Part shown: positions 23,933-34,260 of the stretch, piece by piece
Numbering within the stretch: position 1 is the first letter of the stretch
Layout of the letters: each line of letters opens with the position of its first letter
Assembly: GCA_003956705.1 (NCBI GenBank)
Contig: QZCP01000833.1
Span: forward strand, 4,702 to 68,701
DNA from: Brevipalpus yothersi
Lineage: Eukaryota; Arthropoda; Arachnida; Trombidiformes; Tenuipalpidae
DNA: 64,000 nt
Direction of reading: 5' to 3'
Program-made: the position numbers and the translations under genes
Notes under the pieces: generated by a model
Databases searched by the model: none
Seen by the model: only the letters and a program-made list of their open reading frames with translations
Told to the model about the DNA's origin: nothing

Positions 23933-24515
23933 ATTGTTTGTAATTCTATTCATTGATTGCAAACCATTCTCGGAGCTTGCAACATTCATCATACTGACTG
24001 ACATGATTCCGACAGCTTCTCAAGTGTGAACAGGCACATCTTCAGGTCCCACAAATGGAATGTTTGGCATTTTTCAGATAAAAACATATCAAAATCGGAA
24101 AATTAAATGTTCAAAACAACAATCGATCAAAAAATCACCATGATTTTCACCCTTCTAGTCTGACTCTCCAGGCTAGGCAAAAAAAGGCTCACTCACTCAC
24201 CTTCTAGCCAGTCTTGCTTCTAGAGTCTATTAGAGTCTACACGATTTAAACTGATTCTTACAAGCTACTGTTGCTGCCTAGCCAGTCGCTAGTAGCCTGG
24301 ACACATTCAGATTGTTCCATTGTATCACTCAGAGGGACTCTTTCACTCACACTCCGGAGACTCTCACCATCTTAACCCCCACTGCTATGGGGGGCGAGGT
24401 TTCTCACGACCCATCTTTTGGCTAACGGATGCTAATCCCTCTGCTGGATTCGAACGCATAACCTTTGCTTTTGAATTGCCAGCATCTCTAACCATCAGGC
24501 TAGGGATAGAGAAAT
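23933..24515 (-). mobile_element. tRNA-derived SINE, copy 3
   Basis: A box at 24502-24492, B box at 24455-24446 (GTTCGAATCC, closest to the canonical B box of the three copies). The body is more diverged than in copies 1 and 2. Confidence 0.65.
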
Positions 24516-26352
24516 AGAGGGAGTGAACCCTAAATCCGCTCTCTCGGCCCTATTTTCGTCTCTTTCTTTCTTTTTCTCTACCTCTGTCTCTCTTTTCCTT
24601 GCTACCAAAGTTTTCCACAGTTGGGTCTACAGTGACTTGTATTTTGGTGCTGTTATTCTATTAGTTGACCCTCTTCGTTGCGTCGTGTTGTCATTTTCAT
24701 AACTTCTAAATATATAAATGATATTTTCTGTATCCCTGAATGATCAAATGATAGCGGAGTGGAGACTGAGGGGCGAAAGTTGACAAACATTGTGTACACG
24801 ATAACTCAAAAGTGAGTGATTCGATCTTGATCAAACTTTCACAGTTCATGGATCATCACTGGAAAATGAATTGATCAAAATTGAGTGAACTTCAATCTTG
24901 CATTGATAAATTAGAGTCAAAAAATCGAAAGCAAGAAACAGGCTTTATCTCCAGAATGAAATGATGAATCGGGTTGATCTTATCAATAAATGTAGTACTG
25001 GAAAAATTCATCAGAATGTTCACCAAGAAATTGAAGAAAATTCCTTCAATAAGTTTTAGTGGGTTCTCAATTAATCATATACTTTTCTCTGTTGGCGAGG
25101 GTTGACGGCAGCATCATGGAACTTGATACTACTTCGCCCCGTAATGGCTGAGATATCACGAATAAGCCAATTTCCAATAGGAGCCCTAGTGCCACCATCA
25201 CTGTTGATCATAGCTATGGTATGCTTTCTGTTCATCTTTGTGAAACTGAGTATTGTTCATGTTTAATGAAAATCGCATGCCAATTACCGAAAAACAACTA
25301 GCATATTTCTCACTATTACCGGGGACTAACGTTACTTCATTCTATGTGCAAAAGCTTCGGTGAATGTCACCAGTGATTGAGGGGATCATTATCTTACCAG
25401 GCTCTAGCTCTTGCTAAGTCTCTCTCCGACTACACGCTTCTAACGTTACCCAAACTGGTCAATGCTTTTGGCTTCTGGTACAGGTTTCGGTGATGAAGCA
25501 GAAAGTACTGTATTCGCTCTGAGTTAGTATCATCAGAACAAGAACCTTGATTGTGATCATCCCTATTTATCATACTGAATTTATAGCTCAAATCCTGCAC
25601 AGTTTCGTTCAGAGTATCATGCTGATCATTATCTAGGTAGTTTTAATTTTGATTGTGCTCTTATTGTTTTGCCTAACTTCTCTAAAAATGGCCTCAGTCA
25701 TACTTCTATCAACTCATTTGCATAGTGTTTTCATCTGGATCACGGAAAAATTAGCACCCTGTTCTTTCTCCAGTTTCTGAGAAGTCGTTTTCTCATGATA
25801 TTCAGAACAATAATCAGGCCTTATGCCGGCAGCAATCATCTTATTCCATCCATCATAATGGGTCATATAACCGTCTTGGCTTGTGTCTTCGCAGTTTCTC
25901 AGTTACTTGCTTTATTATGTGAGCGTTACAGGTTTTGAATACGATTCGGCATGCTCTTTTACATATTGAAATGGTTGGAAAACTCCTCATCATGACCACA
26001 TTGGATTGAAATGCTTGCGCTTCTCCTAATATGTAATCTATTGTATTGATTGATTGTTTAATTAATGTATTGACTTCCTCTTCACGCACACACCTGCGAA
26101 TATATCCTGTTATCTTGTTCCATTTATGCTCATCATCTGGGCTCAGGAGGGCAATACAGGAAAACAAGCTGGAGGACGGGAGAAGAAAATAACATACCGT
26201 TACTGAGCGTTAGCATATGTACCATTCCTTCAATTCTATCGAATATTAATGTTTCTATTAAGGCAAGATGCTATGATAGACTTATTGCCATAAGATTCTT
26301 CCATTTTCTTCCGAAGTTTTCTCGACACTCTGTTGAATATGTATATGATACT
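24516..26352 (-). repeat. Delta block, copy 3, with longest exon-like ORF
   Basis: An unrelated noncoding segment of about 0.7 kb (about 24745-25455) interrupts it. At 26177-25853 the minus strand has a CCGTCCTCCAG acceptor-like site followed by 104 open codons with spaced cysteines (FSCIALLSPDDEHKW, ISICKRACRIVFKTC). Copies at 51074-50853 and, in part, 16879-16652 preserve the same reading, and in copy 4 the frame stays open into the next segment (QDGHTYYNGWSEMIAG). This suggests exons of a duplicated multi-exon minus-strand gene, perhaps secreted and cysteine-bonded. I do not recognise the family. The block breaks off at 26352. Confidence 0.4.
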
Positions 26353-26420
26353 AGTAAAATCAATATACCTCGTCAAACACCGCGCTTTCGCACGGTGTTG
26401 GATGAGGTATATGATACTAT
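26353..26420. repeat. Hairpin between 12-bp direct repeats at TE-island border
   Basis: ATACCTCGTCAAACACCG pairs with CGGTGTTGGATGAGGTAT across a 10-base loop, 16 of 18 positions matching. GTATATGATACT occurs on both sides (26341-26352 and about 26408-26419). The delta block stops here, so this marks the left edge of the 20-kb island. It may be a small inserted hairpin or a terminal hairpin of a larger element. Confidence 0.6.
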
Positions 26421-26564
26421 ATGAAATGAGAATCAAATTGATGATGAGAAACGATGATGAGTCATCTTCAAAATTATTTATTAAAATGAAATACCTATCT
26501 CGCCTGAATCAAGATCGAGAATACACTGCTCGATCTCATTAGCCGAGAGAAAAACAATGTATGG

Positions 26565-26905
26565 TCATTTATGATCGATTGAGTGAGATTGGGGGGGGGG
26601 GAGAAGAGTAGGAAGCTCAATATCATGAAGAGCTTCATCAAAATACTCTTTTCTCTCCTCTATCTTCTCTCGTTCTCTTTCCTCTTGCTCTCTATTCTCT
26701 CTCTCTCTATTTTCTTTCAACCATTTTCTCTCCAACTCTATCTTCTCATTAAAATATTTTTCGATGAGCCTAGCACATCGACAATGCTTCTTCGCCACCC
26801 AAGAAGCATCTTCGAGTCCATACCCAACCCATTTAACTTTGAGGTATGTGCTTCTTATACACTTTTTCAATGCCCTAGGATATTTTTTGTTTTCGATTTT
26901 TCGGG
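26565..26905 (-). pseudogene. Chromodomain fragment, minus strand
   Basis: Minus-strand reading from about 26905 (IENKKYPRAL) runs through STYLKVKWVGYGLEDASWV, the aromatic VKWxGY core and W of a chromodomain, then LIEKYF and a Glu/Arg-rich helical tail of about 45 residues. There is no ATG start and the frame enters from the inverted repeat side, so it is a fragment. Chromodomains end the integrases of Polinton-like and Ty3-like elements. It lies 43 bp from the left arm of the inverted repeat and points away from it, mirroring the integrase on the other side. Confidence 0.6.
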
Positions 26906-26947
26906 AAAATTCTCAAAAAGGACAATGCCCATTCTCTATGGAGAAAC

Positions 26948-28353
26948 TGCCCATGCTCAGATTTTGATGAAACTTTCTTATCATGTTATATTGAGTGTGA
27001 TAAGACCAAAAAATGATATCATAACTCTCTATGACTCATACTTCCAGAGATAAAGCCATTTTCTTCATTTCCGCTATTTCGGAAACGAGTAATCGTATCG
27101 AGATAAAAATAGTATCATTTGAATTCTTATCAAAAATGTGATAAGATAAGAAGTTAATATGGTATTCGATGGGTGATAAGCTGGACAAAAACTGATTTAT
27201 TACTTTCCAAGAAAACGAGGTCTGACCCCAAAGTGGAGATAACATTATCATATCTCTTACAACTGATAAGATAAGACTGCATACTTATCATATTGGGGAC
27301 CCGTGCGCAAGTTAATCAGAAATCGACATTCTACTTTTGTGAACGAACTGGGCGGGAGTCCAAAAAATTGATAAGATTATTTTATTTCTCATAATTGATT
27401 AAATAAGATAAGATATATTTCATGCATCCAGTCATGGTACAAGTTTGTCGAAAATCAATACATCTCTTTACGAAAAAAGTGGGCGTGACCCCAAAATACT
27501 GATAAGATTTTTTTATCTCTCATGATTGATTAGATAAGATAAGATATATTATATGCATCCAGTCATGGTAGAAGTCCGTCTTGGAAGAAAATTCTTTTTC
27601 CCGTGTAAAAACTAGAGAGGAATGTTTCTTGCAACCCCAATGTTCAATGTTGAATATTCATCAATTGAAAATAGCAGTGTACGGGGGGAATGAAATATAA
27701 CATTGAAAGTGATTGATGAATCAATGAATAAATCAGAAATTGAAGAAAAAACAGAACATAAAATGGCTCTTATCTTATCTAATCAATCATGAGAGATAAA
27801 ATAATCTTATCAGTATTTTGGGGTCACGCCCACTTTTTTCGTAAAGAGATTTATTGATTTTTGACAAACTTGTACCATGACTGGATGCATAAAATATATC
27901 TTATCTTATCTAATCAATTATGAGAAATAAAATAATCTTATCAATTTTTTGGACTCCCGCCCAGTTCGTTCACAAAAGTAGAATGTCGATTTCTGACTAA
28001 CTTGCGCACGGGTCTCCAACATGATAAGTATGCAGTCTTATCTTATCAGTTGTAAGAGATATGATAATGTTATCTCCACTTTGGGGTCAGACCTCGTTTT
28101 CTTGGAAAGTAATAAATCAGTTTTTGTCCAGCTTATCACCCATCGAATACCATATTAACTTCTTATCTTATCACATTTTTGATAAGAATTCAAATGATAC
28201 TATTTTTATCTCGATACGATTACTCGTTTCGGAGATAGCGGAACTGAAGAAAATGGCTTTATCTCTGGAAGTATGAGTCATAGAGAGTTATGATAACATT
28301 TTCTAGTCTTATCACACTCGATATAACATGATAAGAAAGTTCCATCAAAATCT
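26948..28353. repeat. Long inverted repeat, 0.6-kb arms, 225-bp spacer
   Basis: The left arm (26948-27543) is the near-perfect reverse complement of the right arm (27769-28353). Twin ORFs of 71 codons at 27036-27251 (minus) and 28061-28276 (plus) differ by one residue and are only markers of the palindrome. Each arm has an internal repeat of about 120 bp (GATAAGATAAGATATAT then ATGCATCCAGTCATGGTA). A chromodomain fragment points outward on the left and a Polinton-type integrase on the right. Most likely these are terminal repeats of Polinton-like copies placed head to head, or a foldback arrangement after a partial deletion. Confidence 0.8.
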
Positions 28354-28367
28354 GAGCATGGGCAAAT

Positions 28368-28715
28368 TTGACCATCGTCCTTTATTCAATCCCGGCTTCA
28401 TCACCAATTGCTGAAAGATACAATCAAGAGAGTGATGATTTAGAAGACCATGAGCTGACTCAAATTTTGGGTGAAATGTCAGATTCAAAAGATAACATCC
28501 TCGATTCATTTGGGGCCCCAATCAGAAGAGCTAATAAGGAGAGAACAAAGCAATATATTGAGAGAGAATCTGATACCCGTGGGCCTCCAGGTATTCGACG
28601 TGTTGTAAGCAAGCTTGCTAAACTTGAGAGTATAAAGCGCGTGAAAAATCCTAAGGTAATTGAAGAGATATCGAAGCAAAGAAAAGCTCAACAGAGAGGA
28701 GAGAAGATAAAATAG
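28368..28715 (+). pseudogene. Leading ORF of Polinton-like element (integrase N-terminus?)
   Basis: 115 codons open, hydrophilic and charged (HELTQILGEMSDSKDN, PPGIRRVVSKLAKLE), starting 15 bp after the inverted-repeat arm. The start codon of the open stretch is ambiguous. A +1/-1 shift near 28700 would join it to the integrase reading that follows, so it may be the N-terminal part of the integrase or a separate small protein. No domain recognised. Confidence 0.35.
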
Positions 28716-29782
28716 ATCAACCTGAGAAAATTCTAGAGGAACTTTACTTTTCCCCTTCTAACCCTGCTAGCTACGGTGGTGTTGATAGACTATGGAAAGA
28801 AGCACGAAAGATCAACCCTATGATATCTCGGAGCTTTGTAGTGGGGTGGCTACAGAAAGCTACATATTCCATGTTTTCCCCTGTAATCAAGGAACTCCCA
28901 AGACTGAAAACTATCATCAATGGTATCGATAAACAATGGCAAATAGATCTGATGGATGTCAGTTGGTTTGCAAAAGAGAACGATGGAGTCCGATTCTTAT
29001 TAGTTTCAATAAACCTATTCACTAGATTCGCGTGAGCCGTTCCAATCAAGAAAAAGTCTCAATCTGTTGTGTGTGAAGCAATGGAATCGATTTTCAATCG
29101 AGGAAGAATTCCACAGAAAATTCAATCAGATCAGGGAAAAGAATTTGAGAATACAGCATTTCAGAGCTTGATGAGAAAGTATGAAATACATCATTTCACA
29201 ACCCTTGATTCAACTATTAAATGTGCTCAAGTAGACCGCTTAAATCCAACGATTCGTGAGAGAATTTACAGATATCTTCATCATGAAAATACCAATAGAT
29301 TTATTGATGTTCTAGAAGAAATCATTCACTCTAACAATCATTCATATCATTCATCGATAAAAAGGAAACCGTCAGACGTCAAGGACGAGAATGTTGAACG
29401 AATCAGGAGTCTCAATAAAGAGAAAACTTTGACGAAAACAAGTCGAGGGTTCAAAATTGGAGATTTTGTTAGAATTTCGAAAAAAAGGTATTTTCGAGAA
29501 AGGAGCTACTTCAAAATGGACTGAAGAGGTATTCAAGATTGTCAAAAAGAAGAAAACTCCACAAACATTCATATATCAATTAGTTGATCTGTTAGATGAG
29601 CCAATAACTTCCATTTCTATCCTAAGGAATTAGTTAAAGTCGAGGAACCTAAACTGTATAAAGTCGAGAAAATAATTAGAAGAAGAGTTGATCCAGCCAA
29701 CAGAAAAAGAGAAATATTTGTAAAGTGGCTCGGTTATCCAGAGAAATTCAATTCTTGGGTCTCTGAAAATGAATTCGAATGA
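28700..29782 (+). pseudogene. Polinton-type integrase (rve core plus chromodomain), broken
   Basis: The reading begins with a YFSPSNPASYGGVDRLW stretch, as in Polinton integrases. The rve core follows: first Asp in WQIDLMD (about 28945), second Asp in QSDQGKEFEN (about 29130). Where the catalytic Glu is expected there is Asp (QVDRLNPT, about 29235), so an active-site residue is altered. A TGA at 29034-29036 replaces a likely Trp codon. Frameshifts lie near 29490 (A-run) and about 29610. The C-terminus is a chromodomain (YKVEKIIRRR, FVKWLGYPEKFNSWV), ending at 29782 and overlapping the next ORF start by 14 nt. Inactive. Confidence 0.8.
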
Positions 29783-31206
29783 GTTTTTTATCGATTTCGT
29801 TTCTAATGGTTCGAGGGATATTTATCCTGACAATACTTTAGCTTCTTTTACGGATAAACTTTCATCTCCGTTAGATTTAGATGGAGATTACGAAGTTGCT
29901 TTGAGTAGAATCTATCCTCTGGAAATTGAAAGAGAGAGCTCGGTGGAATATGGATTTGTTTTCATTCTTCTAGAGCTTGAAACTGAATCTAAGTGGAGGA
30001 AAGTTTTCATAGATCCAAGTGAGGTTCATTCTTTCGAATATAATCCGAGTGTAACGTACGATAAACTTTCAACGAGATTCTCTCAGCATATGATGGAATC
30101 GTTCCACCGAAACTATCCAAACATTGAGCTTGAGCGAAATATTGTTCTCCATCAGAACACTGAAAACTTTCTCCTGCTAGTAGGGAAAACAAAACCAGCT
30201 ACTCTATCTGAAAGTGTTAAGAGTAGGGCTCGGAGAGAAGAGGAAAATCGGATAGAAGGCAGTGTGAAAATCTTCCCAAAAGGAGGAAGAGAGGCAAAGA
30301 ATTTCCAATTTTCGATCCCAATACCGCCTCCTAGCACTCAAGTTGAGATTATCATGGATAATAACTTTTTGTTTACTTGGAGCTGATCCGAATCGACCAC
30401 CACCCAGAAAATTCCAGGAAAAGGTTGTTAAAATAGCTAACCTCAAAGAGGATTAGAACTTCAGAATAAATATAGGATCTACATCCCATATCACTCATCT
30501 ATTTGAAAAATTTTCTGCGAAAAAAGCCCCACTCAAAGAAAGACCATTATTATTACTCCAACCAGAAGAGTCAGCTCTACCATGGAAGATGTTCAAGGAT
30601 GGGGATATTGAGATAGAAATAAATTCATTTTTCAAGAAAAAAGTTGTGATTCCTGATGAGACTAGATGTGCACCAAAGCATGGTTCAGGACTTCTACCAA
30701 CGAAAAACCCTGAGACCGACTCTAAAGGTAGAAATGAGGCCCAACTCATTCCTGAGAATAGGGTTCCAACTCAGAACAAGAATGCCAGTCATGAACCAAA
30801 AGTTGATACATCGAGTGAATCGAAAAATAAACCAACAGTGGTAATGGAAATAAATGACACACCTGAGGGAAACGAAGCTTTGAATCCTGGTAAACCAGTG
30901 AAGACGGATTCTAAGAAAACTGAGGTAAAACAAACAGCTCTTGGAGTTGAGGGTAAACTGACTAAGCAAGAGGACAACTCGAAAGTTAAAGAAAAGACAA
31001 GGAATCAACCTGTTGTAGAATCAGTCCCACCAAGTTCTATCAACAATGTAAATCAATCCTCAAAAAATGATGCTGAAAAAGTTGGAACGAATCAATCAGT
31101 TCAAGGAGGGAACCAAACATTGGTTGAACCAACGGTAGATTCAGCGAGAAAAGGTGCGAAGAGACCTTTCTCGAGTGACAATCAGATTGTTGACACAAGT
31201 CGCTAA
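29769..31206 (+). pseudogene. Polinton-associated conserved virion-type protein, N-terminal part, broken
   Basis: Open from the ATG at 29769 for 205 codons; the N-terminus contains DNTLASFTDKLSSPLDLDG and a following EVALSRIYPLE, a signature of a protein found beside capsid genes in Polinton-like elements of invertebrates. A frameshift near the T-run at 30368 moves the reading, a TAG follows at 30454-30456, and the same frame then stays open to 31206. The last 200 codons are low-complexity, rich in Lys, Asn, Thr and Ser, and probably disordered. The exact virion role (possible penton or minor structural protein) is not established here. Confidence 0.55.
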
Positions 31207-31211
31207 CAAGA

Positions 31212-31781
31212 ATGGAGCGAAAATACATAAAAATTGAGAAGACACTACTAGCCCTCAATCCTTTCATCTCATTGAACCACTACAGATCACCAAAATTTGA
31301 TCCCGTTCCATTCGATGAAACTCCATTATCCAAAGATGAACAGATAAGCACAAAGCCTGGTGAACGAATGAGTTTCTTGGTTGTACCGAGATTCATAAGC
31401 GGATATTTCCTAGAACTCATGGGATTGAATCAAGCTACATATCAGAAGAAAATTGAGCACCTGGGTTATGAGGATGATTTTATCTTTTGGGTCGGTGGTG
31501 GCTTCCGTGATACATCCAATTTCATCTCCGTATATAATGATATCGTAGTTGGACATCACGTGGAAGATTCAATGTCTAATTCACTTAGAGTGATTCCTCT
31601 CTCTCGAGGAAACTATGAGTCATTAGCTCATGAAAAATTCGGGAATAAATATTTTCTTCCTGTTCGCTTCCCTCGTATCGAAACCATATCCATTAAATTG
31701 GCTGATGAGAGTGGTGATCCAATTCGATTCAGAGGTGGCAAAGTTTGTTTGACGCTAAAATTTAAAAAGAAGACAATATAA
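31212..31781 (+). CDS. Polinton-associated virion-type protein, C-terminal part
   Basis: 189 codons, ATG at 31212, six bases after the previous stop and in another frame. It contains VYNDIVVGHHVEDS, then SLRVIPLSRGNYE, YFLPVRFPRIETISI and GGKVCLTLKF. This matches the C-terminal half of the same protein family whose N-terminus lies at 29769. In related elements these are usually one protein, so 29769-31781 may be one gene cut by a frameshift; alternatively it is a real second ORF. The ORF itself is undamaged. Confidence 0.45.
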   Translation: MERKYIKIEKTLLALNPFISLNHYRSPKFDPVPFDETPLSKDEQISTKPGERMSFLVVPRFISGYFLELMGLNQATYQKKIEHLGYEDDFIFWVGGGFRDTSNFISVYNDIVVGHHVEDSMSNSLRVIPLSRGNYESLAHEKFGNKYFLPVRFPRIETISIKLADESGDPIRFRGGKVCLTLKFKKKTI

Positions 31782-31810
31782 AAGCGAGAATAAATTCGAA
31801 TAATTTGAAA

Positions 31811-32233
31811 ATGAATTTAAACATGTCTCCAAAGCGTAAATATTGCGTGGGTGATTGTGACTATCATTCACATTTCAGTCATCAAGTTGGTACAGGTTTG
31901 AATGATATTTCTATTTATCATGGTCGTCCATGGCAACGTGGGTATGGGTTCGGAAGTGCGTTCAAACGATTCGGTATCCCAATCTTGAAATTCTCAGGGA
32001 AACATTTGATTTCTCGTGGAGTGAAGGTTGGATCTGATATTCTGGCAGAAAAACCACTCAGAGACTCTATTCGATTGAGAGGAACAGAAGCTTTGAGAAA
32101 TATGAGTACTGACGGAAGTGAAAGAGTAGCATGACTGATTGAACAAAGTGGAAGAGGGAGGTTGTATAAAAGAAAGCGAAAACAGAGCAAATCAAAAGTG
32201 ATCAAACGTAAGAAGAGAGATATTTTCAATTAA
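31811..32233 (+). pseudogene. Polinton-type basic capsid-associated protein, one nonsense
   Basis: Starts at the ATG at 31811 (MNLNMSPKRKYC) and includes GYGFGSAFKRFGIPILKF followed by an SRGVKVGSDILAE stretch. This Gly/hydrophobic amphipathic segment is typical of the small basic protein encoded just before the major capsid gene in Polinton-like elements. TGA at 32132-32134 cuts it. The same frame then encodes a very basic tail (GRGRLYKRKRKQ, VIKRKKRDIF) ending with TAA at 32231-32233, two bases before the capsid ATG. The basic tail suggests DNA or capsid-interior binding. Confidence 0.55.
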
Positions 32234-32235
32234 TA

Positions 32236-33485
32236 ATGGAATACTTACATGAAAGATCGATTCCAGCTTCAAAGTCTGAAGTTGAGATTTTTTCTGTCCC
32301 CCAAACTCAAACGATTCTCGACTCTTATTATGAAGAATCATTTCGACCAACATCCACAATGGATTCAACAAAAACGTATGAGATCGCTATGCCAGCTTCT
32401 GATGACTTTACAGATCTATCAGAAACCATGATACATATCAAATGTTCCATTACAGATAGCTCAGGGAAGTTGAAGAAGGATGCCGCCGTTGTTTCAGTTG
32501 AAGGATTATCAGCGAGCCTTTTTGAACAAGTGGACTTCATGTTGAATGGTGTGAATGTTTCCCAAGCTAACAATCTTCATCATTATCAATCCTTTTTGGA
32601 AGAGCTTCTTTATCGTCATCCAAACAGTTGCAATGAGGCAGGAATGTGGTGTGAAGACACGAAGCGAGTCTGGAGATTAGGGAAGCAATTTGATTTGTTT
32701 TTCAGGCTGCATAATCCTCTGACTCAACAAGATAGACTCATGATAAATGGAATCCCAATCATTATCAGGCTGACAAAGTCACCTGAAGGCTTCGGGCTTA
32801 TGAAAGAGAATCCGCAACAGAATGAAAAATATTCACTGAAGATTAATGATTTGGACATTCACGTGAAGCGAGTGAAGGTGAACAGTGAAAGGTTGTTAGC
32901 TATCACTGGTGCTCTGAATAAGTCACCTGCCTGCTACTTTATAGCTAGATCTGAAACGAAAAGCTATATCATCCCCTCAGGAACTTCATACTATCCCATT
33001 GAAAGCGTCTTTAACGGAATTCTCCCAAGACGTGTTACAGTAGGATTTGTTGACGATAACTCCTCCAAAGGAAGCTTGAAATCTTGACATTATAATTTCA
33101 AGAATTTTCGAGAACGAATATCAGCTTGAATGTGAGTGGAAATCAAATCCCATCGGTAGCTTACAAACCAGATTTTGATGGGAATCAATTTTCTAGAGAG
33201 TTTCATGGATTGTATAAATATCTCAATCAGAATGAAGGGGTTCCACAGATGAAGATAGATATGCAATCATATAAAGATGGTAAAACTCTTTTTGCTTTCG
33301 ATCTTTCACCAGATTCAACTTTTGGTGCTGAAAGTGGTACGCTTTCATTAATCAAGTGGGGAAACGCTCGAGTTGAGGTGAGGTTCAAAGAAGCTCTGAC
33401 CACTGCTGTCCATATGATTGTCTTCGCACAATATGATAGCCTTCTACAAATTGATAAATATAGGAATGTGATGATTGATTACTGA
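32236..33485 (+). pseudogene. Polinton-like major capsid-type protein (F54H12.2-like), broken
   Basis: The ATG at 32236 opens 283 codons. Features are EIFSVPQTQTILDSYYEE, an SLFEQVDFMLNGV segment and a HHYQSFLEELLYRHP segment, which fit the conserved family often annotated as F54H12.2-like and thought to be the major capsid protein of this element group. TGA at 33085-33087 and a frameshift before about 33126 break it. The C-terminal part (NQIPSVAYKPDFDG, VEVRFKEALTT) is open in the new frame to 33485. Total length would be about 415 codons. It sits between the basic protein and the protease, the usual order. Capsid role is family knowledge, not shown here. Confidence 0.65.
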
Positions 33486-33487
33486 TC

Positions 33488-33916
33488 ATGACGACAACTT
33501 TAGACCTCGAAGAGATGATGGAGGGAGACCGAACATTCAGAGGTGTGTTCCTCATCGACAAACTACCGTTGAGGTTGCTCCCTCGACCTTCAAAAATTAT
33601 CATAAATTTGGATCCGAGCACTCTCGAAGGATCACATTGGGTAGCTGTTTATTTACCTGTTAATGGGGTTGGATTTCATTTTGATTCTTTTGGAGGTTCT
33701 CCACCACCGGAGATACTCACCTTCATCAACAGGAATTCAACTAGAGGCTTCAAATACAATAAATCAAAAATTCAAGACTATTTTTTCAACAAATGTGGTT
33801 TATTTTGTATTCAATTTCTACGTTCATGTCCTAACATCTCAAGTTTTTTCAGAAGATTCCATCATTGTGGATTCAATGAAAGAGAAATTGAAAGAATATT
33901 CACTGATTCCTCTTAG
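33488..33916 (+). CDS. Polinton adenain-like cysteine protease
   Basis: 142 aa from the ATG at 33488, two bases after the capsid-type reading stops. The papain-like catalytic set of the adenovirus/Ulp1 clan is in order and spacing: His50 in GSHWVAVY, Asp66 in FDSFGG, Gln96 in KIQDYF and Cys103 in NKCGLFC, seven residues after the Gln as in adenain. It is the only gene of the module with no visible break, though it is short and decay elsewhere implies no current virion production. In the family it matures capsid proteins. Its 3' end overlaps a minus-strand ORF (34189-33839) by 78 nt. Confidence 0.8.
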   Translation: MTTTLDLEEMMEGDRTFRGVFLIDKLPLRLLPRPSKIIINLDPSTLEGSHWVAVYLPVNGVGFHFDSFGGSPPPEILTFINRNSTRGFKYNKSKIQDYFFNKCGLFCIQFLRSCPNISSFFRRFHHCGFNEREIERIFTDSS

Positions 33917-34189
33917 AACGGAATCTTTTTTCAAATGATTTAATAAATCTTCACAGCATTTGAATGGTGTGTAATCAAGTATCATAGGAAAAGAAAATTG
34001 AATAAATTGTTGAAGCTCTTCACAAGAATTTTTGTACTCGTTCGATATTTTTTCACTTTCTAGGAGCTGATCATGCAAGAAGTCCAAACTCTCTTCCAAT
34101 CTCTTGACTCTTTTGAGACGTTGATTCGATAGATTATTGGTGATATTAATCTCTTCTCTTTGATCCTCTGGGATCCTCTCAGCATTCAT
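33839..34189 (-). CDS. Small coiled-coil ORF, minus strand
   Basis: 116 codons from the ATG at 34189-34187 (MNAERIPEDQREEIN) to TGA at 33839. It has a long helical, charged stretch (RLKRVKRLEESLDFLHDQLL) suggesting a coiled coil, then a Cys pair (FKCCEDLL). It converges on and overlaps the protease gene by 78 nt. It might be an ORF of the same element, transcribed against the structural genes. I recognise no family. Confidence 0.35.
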   Translation of the reverse strand: MNAERIPEDQREEINITNNLSNQRLKRVKRLEESLDFLHDQLLESEKISNEYKNSCEELQQFIQFSFPMILDYTPFKCCEDLLNHLKKDSVLRGISEYSFNFSFIESTMMESSEKT

Positions 34190-34260
34190 AGTTTGTGAAT
34201 TGTAGTCTTGAATCTGGATTGATTTATTAAGATAGCAAAAAAAGAGAAAAATCAGGAGAT

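Noticed and set aside
26583..27053. 156-codon plus-strand ORF rich in Leu/Ser/Phe
   Set aside because: It is the complement of the chromodomain fragment and its Glu/Arg-rich tail.
27036..28276. Twin 71-codon ORFs on opposite strands
   Set aside because: They exist only because of the inverted repeat; no start context, domain or conservation beyond the DNA repeat.
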